From NCBI GenBank assembly GCA_947579665.1, contig CANPUZ010000046.1, forward strand, positions 806,001-870,000: DNA of 64,000 nt, written 5' to 3'. Position numbers and translations under genes: made by a program. Below are positions 59,398 to 64,000 of the stretch, one piece after another (the first letter of the stretch is position 1; each line of letters opens with the position of its first letter). The notes beneath the pieces are model-generated. The model saw only the letters and a program-made list of their open reading frames with translations, was not told the DNA's origin and did no database searches. Origin of the DNA: Sympetrum striolatum (Eukaryota; Arthropoda; Insecta; Odonata; Libellulidae).

Positions 59398-60235
59398 TGG
59401 GCACTCTAACGTAAAAACTAAAAGTCGTATCAATACCAAACTTGATATATAGTACTGTGGTGTGTGCTGTCAGAGTTGATTAGTTTTTGGAGTAAATCCG
59501 TTAACCGGAAGTCGAGCTTTATTCATTAAAGCTCATTTCCGGTTTTCAAAATATCTCCATAAATATGATATATACGTCTATTGTATTACTTATAAAAGTT
59601 TCAGATAGTATAATTTACTATAACTTTTGTATTTAACATATTTTTGTATCACCGGTTCATTTGGAGTTATTCGTGAAATACCGATAACCCGGGAAGTAGC
59701 TGTTATGTACTTTGTGGGCGCTCTAACATGAAAACCATTCGTTGTATCAACACCAAATTTCACATATAGTGTTTTTGTTGGTGTCGTTAGAGTTGATTAG
59801 TTTTTGGAGTAAATCGGTTGACCGGAAGTCGAGCTTCATTCTTCAAAGCTCATTTCTGGTTTTCAAAATATCTCCATAAATATGATATTTAGGTATATAA
59901 TATTTATTATAAATGTTGTAGAAAATTTAATTTACTATAACTTTTGTATGAAACATATTTTTGCATCACTGATTGTTTAGGAGTTATCCATGAAATACTG
60001 ATAAACCGGAAGTTGCAGATTATGTACGTTGTGTAAAGCTCATTTCTGGTTTTCAAAATATATCCATAAATATGATATTTAGGTATATACTATTGTTTAT
60101 AAATGTTTTAGAAAATTTAACTTACTATAACTTTTGTATAAAACATATTTTTTATCACTGATTGTTTAGGAGTTATTCATGAAATACTGATAAACCGGAA
60201 GTTGCTGATTATGTACGTTGTGGGCGCTCTGGGCT
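59398..60235. repeat. ~318-bp tandem repeat, 2-3 copies
   Basis: GGGCACTCTAAC at 59,399 and GGGCGCTCTAAC at 59,717 start two copies that share GAGTTGATTAGTTTTTGGAG, AACCGGAAGT and CATAAATATGATAT. A third copy from about 60,030 lacks the first ~130 bp. The block is embedded next to the microsatellite and interrupts the Helitron-like array. No coding frame is supported. Confidence 0.85.
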
Positions 60236-60439
60236 CAATGGGCGAAAGGCCAAATTCATCTTTTTTCATCGAGCATGTCCCGAAAAACTTTATTTATAAT
60301 GTTTGTGACGTAAAAGATAATAATATAAAAATTAATCACTCATCTTCCAAGGTTAGATTGAATATAGAGATCGAAATTACTGTCGTAGATAAATATTTAC
60401 ATCTTATATATGGAGAAAGTCATGTGCTGGCCACATCAG
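60236..60439. other. Short unrecognised segment between repeats
   Basis: Contains most of an 89-residue open frame (60,202-60,471) that runs into repeats at both ends. I recognise no family in it. Confidence 0.4.
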
Positions 60440-60531
60440 ATTTTTTTCTCTTGAGGACCGTCCCGATATGATGCCGATATAAAATTAGTATAGCCGATCT
60501 GCTTGCAGTATGCAAGCTACATTTTACTCGT
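60440..60531 (+). repeat. 3'-end fragment of a Helitron-like unit
   Basis: Only the last ~90 bp of a unit: GACCGTCCCGATATGATGCC, the hairpin CTTGCAGTATGCAAG and ATTTTACTCG. Confidence 0.8.
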
Positions 60532-61666
60532 ATATATATATGGATGCATGAATGAATCCGGAGAAGCATCTATATTTAATAGATAGCGAGGATACAAATT
60601 CACAGCCTAAACCACAAGCGTGATTGAGTTCAAATTTTTACTGCGTATTTGCCATAACAATTAACCGCCAGAAAAATTGTGATTTTGATCCTCAGTGTCA
60701 TGGGTTCGATTCCAGAGGGCCCCAAAGTCCCGTTTTTTCCCGTTTAAATGCATTGCTTAGATTTTCGGGAATTTTTAAAAAATACTTCCCGGATAGGTAG
60801 AGAAACGAAACTCAAGGAGCCTTTATATATGGACATGATCTACCGAAAACATAAATGAGCTTTACGGAAAATATCCTAGGTTCAATGCTAGGTCTAGGCA
60901 AACATCGGCCGTTTAAAATGCATTGTGGCGATTTTTAAGATTTTTTTTGGACCCTTTCCCGATGGCATGGAAACTTGAAATTCTGCATGGAGTTGGAGAT
61001 TAATAATAGATTTCAGAATCAAACTTTATGTATTCGCTGATGGTCCTTGGTTCGATCCCAGGGGGCCATTTAAATTCCTCAGTGCATTTCTTACGGAGAT
61101 AACGGAAACAAATTTTAGGTACTTCCACGCATGATATTGACTTCAAACTTTGCACTAAGAAAGATAAAGTCCATAAAAATCAAACTGTGCATTCACAGCT
61201 GTCAATGTTTCCTAGGTTCGACACCAGGCGTCTCTACAATCAGTAATTGATCCGATTTTCAATAATTATTTAGAACCCTTTCCCAACAATATTGAAACTT
61301 TAAATTCGGCATGTAGATAGAAATGATAGATACATTTCAAAATCATGTTTTAGATTTCAAAGATCGTCCTTGGTTCGAATCCAGAGAGCCATTTACATTC
61401 GTGAAAATTAGAACGTCTTTTGAGGCAGTTGTAGCCAATATTTCTGCTTGAATTTTCACACATAGTTAGGGATGGTGATCTTCTATAGTGCTGCATAGTA
61501 TGTTTACCAGTAAGACCCGGGTTCGATGCCAGACGATGAAATTTCAGCGAATTTTAAGAAAAATTTCAATCCTATTCTTTTTCTTTGGAGGGCCGTCCCG
61601 ATATGATGCCGATTTTAAATTATTGTTGTCGATCTGCTTGCAGTATGCAAGCTACATTTTACTCGT
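60532..61666 (+). mobile_element. Helitron-like modular repeat, unit G
   Basis: Full-length plus unit. It starts with the start motif in inverted form (GAATCCGGAGAAGCATC), has six modules and ends at ACTCG(T). Confidence 0.8.
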
Positions 61667-62793
61667 ATAACTTATAGGTATATCCGGAGAAGCGTCTTTA
61701 TATAATAGATATATAGAGAGGATACAAATTCACAGCCTAAACCACAAGCGTCATTGACTTGAAATTTTTACGACATATTGGCCATAACGTGTAACCGCCA
61801 GAAAAATTGCAATTTTGAACCTCAGTGTCATTGGTTCGATTCCAGAGGGCTCCAAAGTCCCAATTTTTCCCGTTTAAATGCATTGCTTTGATTTTCTGGA
61901 ATTTAAAAAAAATACTTTCGGGATAGGTAGAGAATCAAAACTCATGGAGCCTATATATACGGTCATTATCTATCGAAAACATTATTGAGTTTTACGAAAC
62001 ATATCCTGGGTTCGATGCTAGGTCGAGGCAAAAATCGGCCGTTTAAAATGCATTGTGACGATTTTAAAGATTTTTTTGGACCCTTTCCCGATGGCATGAA
62101 AGCTTGAAATTCAGCATGGAGTTGGAGATCATTTATATATTTCAAAATAAAATTTTTATATTCGCTGATGGTCCTTGGTTCGATCCCAGAGAGTAAATTA
62201 CATTCCTCAATGCATTTCTTATGGAGATAACAGAAAAAGGTTTTAGGTACTTCCCGGCATGATATCGGCTACAAACTTTGTAAAAAATAAGATGAACTCC
62301 TAATAAGTCATACTGTGCATTCAAAGCTACTAATATTTCCTGTGTTCGACACCAGGCGTCTCTACAATCAGTAAATTATCCGATTTTTAAGAATTAATTT
62401 AAACCCCTTCCCAATAATATTAAAAGATGATATTAGGCATATAGATAGAAAACATAGATACATTTCAAAAACATGTTTTAGATTTCCTATATCATCCTTG
62501 GTTCGAATCCAGAGAGCCATTTACATTATTGAAAAGTAGGACGTCGTTTGAGGCAGTTTGAGCCAATATTTCTGCTTGAATTTTCACACATAGTAAGAGA
62601 TGGTGATTTTCTGTTGTGCTGCATAATAGGTTCACCATGAAGGCCTTGGTTCGATGCCAGATGATAAAACTGCAGTGAATTTTAAGAATATTTTTAATCC
62701 CGTTTTTTTATTTTGACGGCCGTCCCGATATGATGTCGACATAAAATTAGTGTTGTCGATCTACTTGCAGTATGCAAGCTACATTTTACTCGT
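61667..62793 (+). mobile_element. Helitron-like modular repeat, unit H (reference unit)
   Basis: Full-length, and the clearest view of the internal structure. T-arm motifs start at 61,833, 62,009, 62,177, 62,343, 62,500 and 62,648, that is at steps of 176, 168, 166, 157 and 148 bp. Between motifs, each module repeats a diverged core of the type TTCCCG-AT--AT-GAAACTTGAAATTCGGCAT. The unit ends with CTTGCAGTATGCAAGC and TACATTTTACTCG. Confidence 0.85.
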
Positions 62794-63701
62794 ATGATAT
62801 ATGAATGAATCCAGAGAAGCATCTATATATAATAGATAGATATGCTTCTCCGGATTCATTCATATAGATGGATAGATAGATAGGATACTAATTCACAGGC
62901 TAAACCACAAGCGTCATTGATGTGAAATTTTTACGACGTATTGGCCATCACGTGTGACCGCCATAAAAATTGCGATTTTGAACCTCAGTGTCATGGGTTC
63001 GAAGATGTATGGTAAGAATTATTTTAAGAAAAAAATTATAAGACCGTACTATTCCTTGGATCGATGTCAGAGCACAATAACTATTCTCTCGTAAGGAATA
63101 TAAGGAAAAGTAAGACGTTTTTTGAGGCAGTTGCAACCAATATTTCTGCTTGAATTTGCATACGTAGTTAGAGATGGTGATTTTCAATTGTGCTGCATAG
63201 AAAGTATCTACAGAAAGACCCGGGTTCGACGCCGGGCGGTAAATATATCCTCCATATATAATAGATTGGGGTAACGTTTCATTATTTTTTTATGCATTTA
63301 TCTATATGATAGGTAGTTCTTGCATAGTTAGAAGATGTATATTAAGACTCGGTTTAAGAAAAAAATTTAGATGAGACCATGCTGTTCTTGGGTTCGATAC
63401 CAGAGCACATTACAATTTCTCACATAAGGAATATATGTGAAAAGTAGAATGTCGTTTGAGGCAGTTGCAGCCAATATTTCTGCTTGAATTTCTGCACATA
63501 GTTAGAGATGGTGTTCATCTGTTGTGCTGCATAGTAAGTTCACCAGGAAGACCCGTGTATGATGCCTGACGATTAAATTGCAGCGAATTTTAAGAATATT
63601 TTCAATACTTTTTTTTTGTTTTGAGGACCGTCCCGATATGATGCCGATATGAAATAAGTATTGTCGATCTGCTTGCAGTATGCAAGCTACATTTTACTCG
63701 T
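62794..63701 (+). mobile_element. Helitron-like modular repeat, unit I (rearranged)
   Basis: After a normal 5' part (to about 63,000) it carries two variant modules (TCCTTGGATCGATGTCAGAGCAC at about 63,053, in part; GGGTTCGATACCAGAGCAC at about 63,391), each followed by the GAGGCAGTTGCA ... CCCGGGTTCGACGCC-type module. The 3' end is at 63,701. It resembles the rearranged unit F in opposite orientation. Confidence 0.75.
62801..62863. other. Hairpin at the junction of units H and I
   Basis: ATGAATGAATCCAGAGAAGC (62,801-62,820) and its complement (62,844-62,863) differ at one base. It is the start motif in both orientations around an AT-rich loop, as at 53,112. Confidence 0.8.
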
Positions 63702-64000
63702 AATCTATATACGTCGGGAAGTGCATGAAATTAACATTCGAAAATTTCTCCCGTGCATTTCCTACGAGAGTTATTGAAATCGGATAAATAAATATATACA
63801 CAGCTGTGTTTATTAGAAAAGATTGAATTTAGGGAAAGAGCTAAAGCCAGTGAAATTAAACTGAATGAATTTCTCTTGGTAAAACATTGATGAGTGTGGA
63901 ATTGAACAAGATACCAGTTGGCTCATAAAAGGTGGATTTTTTTTAATAATCCATTATAAGTAAACCGATAAGCTTATAATGAAATACTTTGGCACGAGTA
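63702..64000. other. Window end, no recognised feature
   Basis: AT-rich sequence after the last unit. It begins with a short stretch resembling a module core (GTCGGGAAGTGCATGAAA). No gene. Confidence 0.4.

Noticed and set aside
59059..59452. Poly-His/Thr and poly-Cys/Val open frames
   Set aside because: Translations of the TG microsatellite.
52946..63701. Functional tRNA genes suggested by many GGTTCGANNCC motifs
   Set aside because: Only the T-arm part is present. No A box at tRNA spacing, anticodon arm or acceptor stem accompanies any of the motifs I inspected.

Overview
This is AT-rich, gene-poor, repeat-dominated nuclear DNA of an animal, most likely an arthropod and probably an insect. 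The evidence is a BEL/Pao LTR retrotransposon with a tRNA-Tyr-like primer site, a CR1/L2-like LINE remnant, tRNA-derived SINE-like sequences, MITEs and long satellite arrays. I found no convincing host protein-coding gene, no complete tRNA or rRNA gene and no CRISPR array. Species and chromosome cannot be told from the sequence.

Layout. (1) 1-6,150: a partial copy of a ~1.1 kb repeat family (1-610), mostly unannotated AT-rich DNA, and a dead LINE on the minus strand (2,652-4,485). (2) 6,155-47,628: one large imperfect inverted repeat. The left arm (6,155-17,210) recurs in reverse complement in the right arm (19,120-47,628) around a ~1.9 kb unmatched centre (17,211-19,119). From outside to inside each arm carries a GC-rich minisatellite, a pair of ~290-bp direct repeats, a conserved ~270-bp block and then several kb of non-coding sequence. 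The best-conserved block is about 90% identical between arms by hand alignment. The arms differ by private insertions: a tRNA-like SINE and a pogo/Tigger-type MITE on the left; a Helitron-like element, a SINE and a ~14.6 kb, ~221-bp satellite on the right.

(3) 47,629-52,945: a decayed BEL/Pao element. It retains a short 5' LTR tail, a primer binding site, a leader with tandem repeats, a long gag/protease frame and a pol with an internal RT deletion, a frameshift and several stops. It is cut at the left by the edge of the inverted repeat and at the right by the next repeat array. (4) 52,945-63,701: an array of ~1.13 kb repeat elements in blocks of opposite orientation, interrupted by a TG microsatellite and a ~318-bp tandem repeat. 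The same family occurs at 1-610 and 22,100-23,270.

Comparing the two arms gives an empty site for the 22.1 kb copy, which defines the ends of this family. It begins with TC, lies between host A and T, and has a 7-bp hairpin 13 nt before its 3' end, all Helitron-like. Each full unit is built from six diverged ~150-175-bp modules. Each module carries a tRNA T-arm/B-box-like motif (GGTTCGANNCC), so the array holds several dozen potential TFIIIC B boxes. The inverted repeat and this modular element are the two most unusual things in the window. Comparisons were done by eye, so percentages and edges are approximate.
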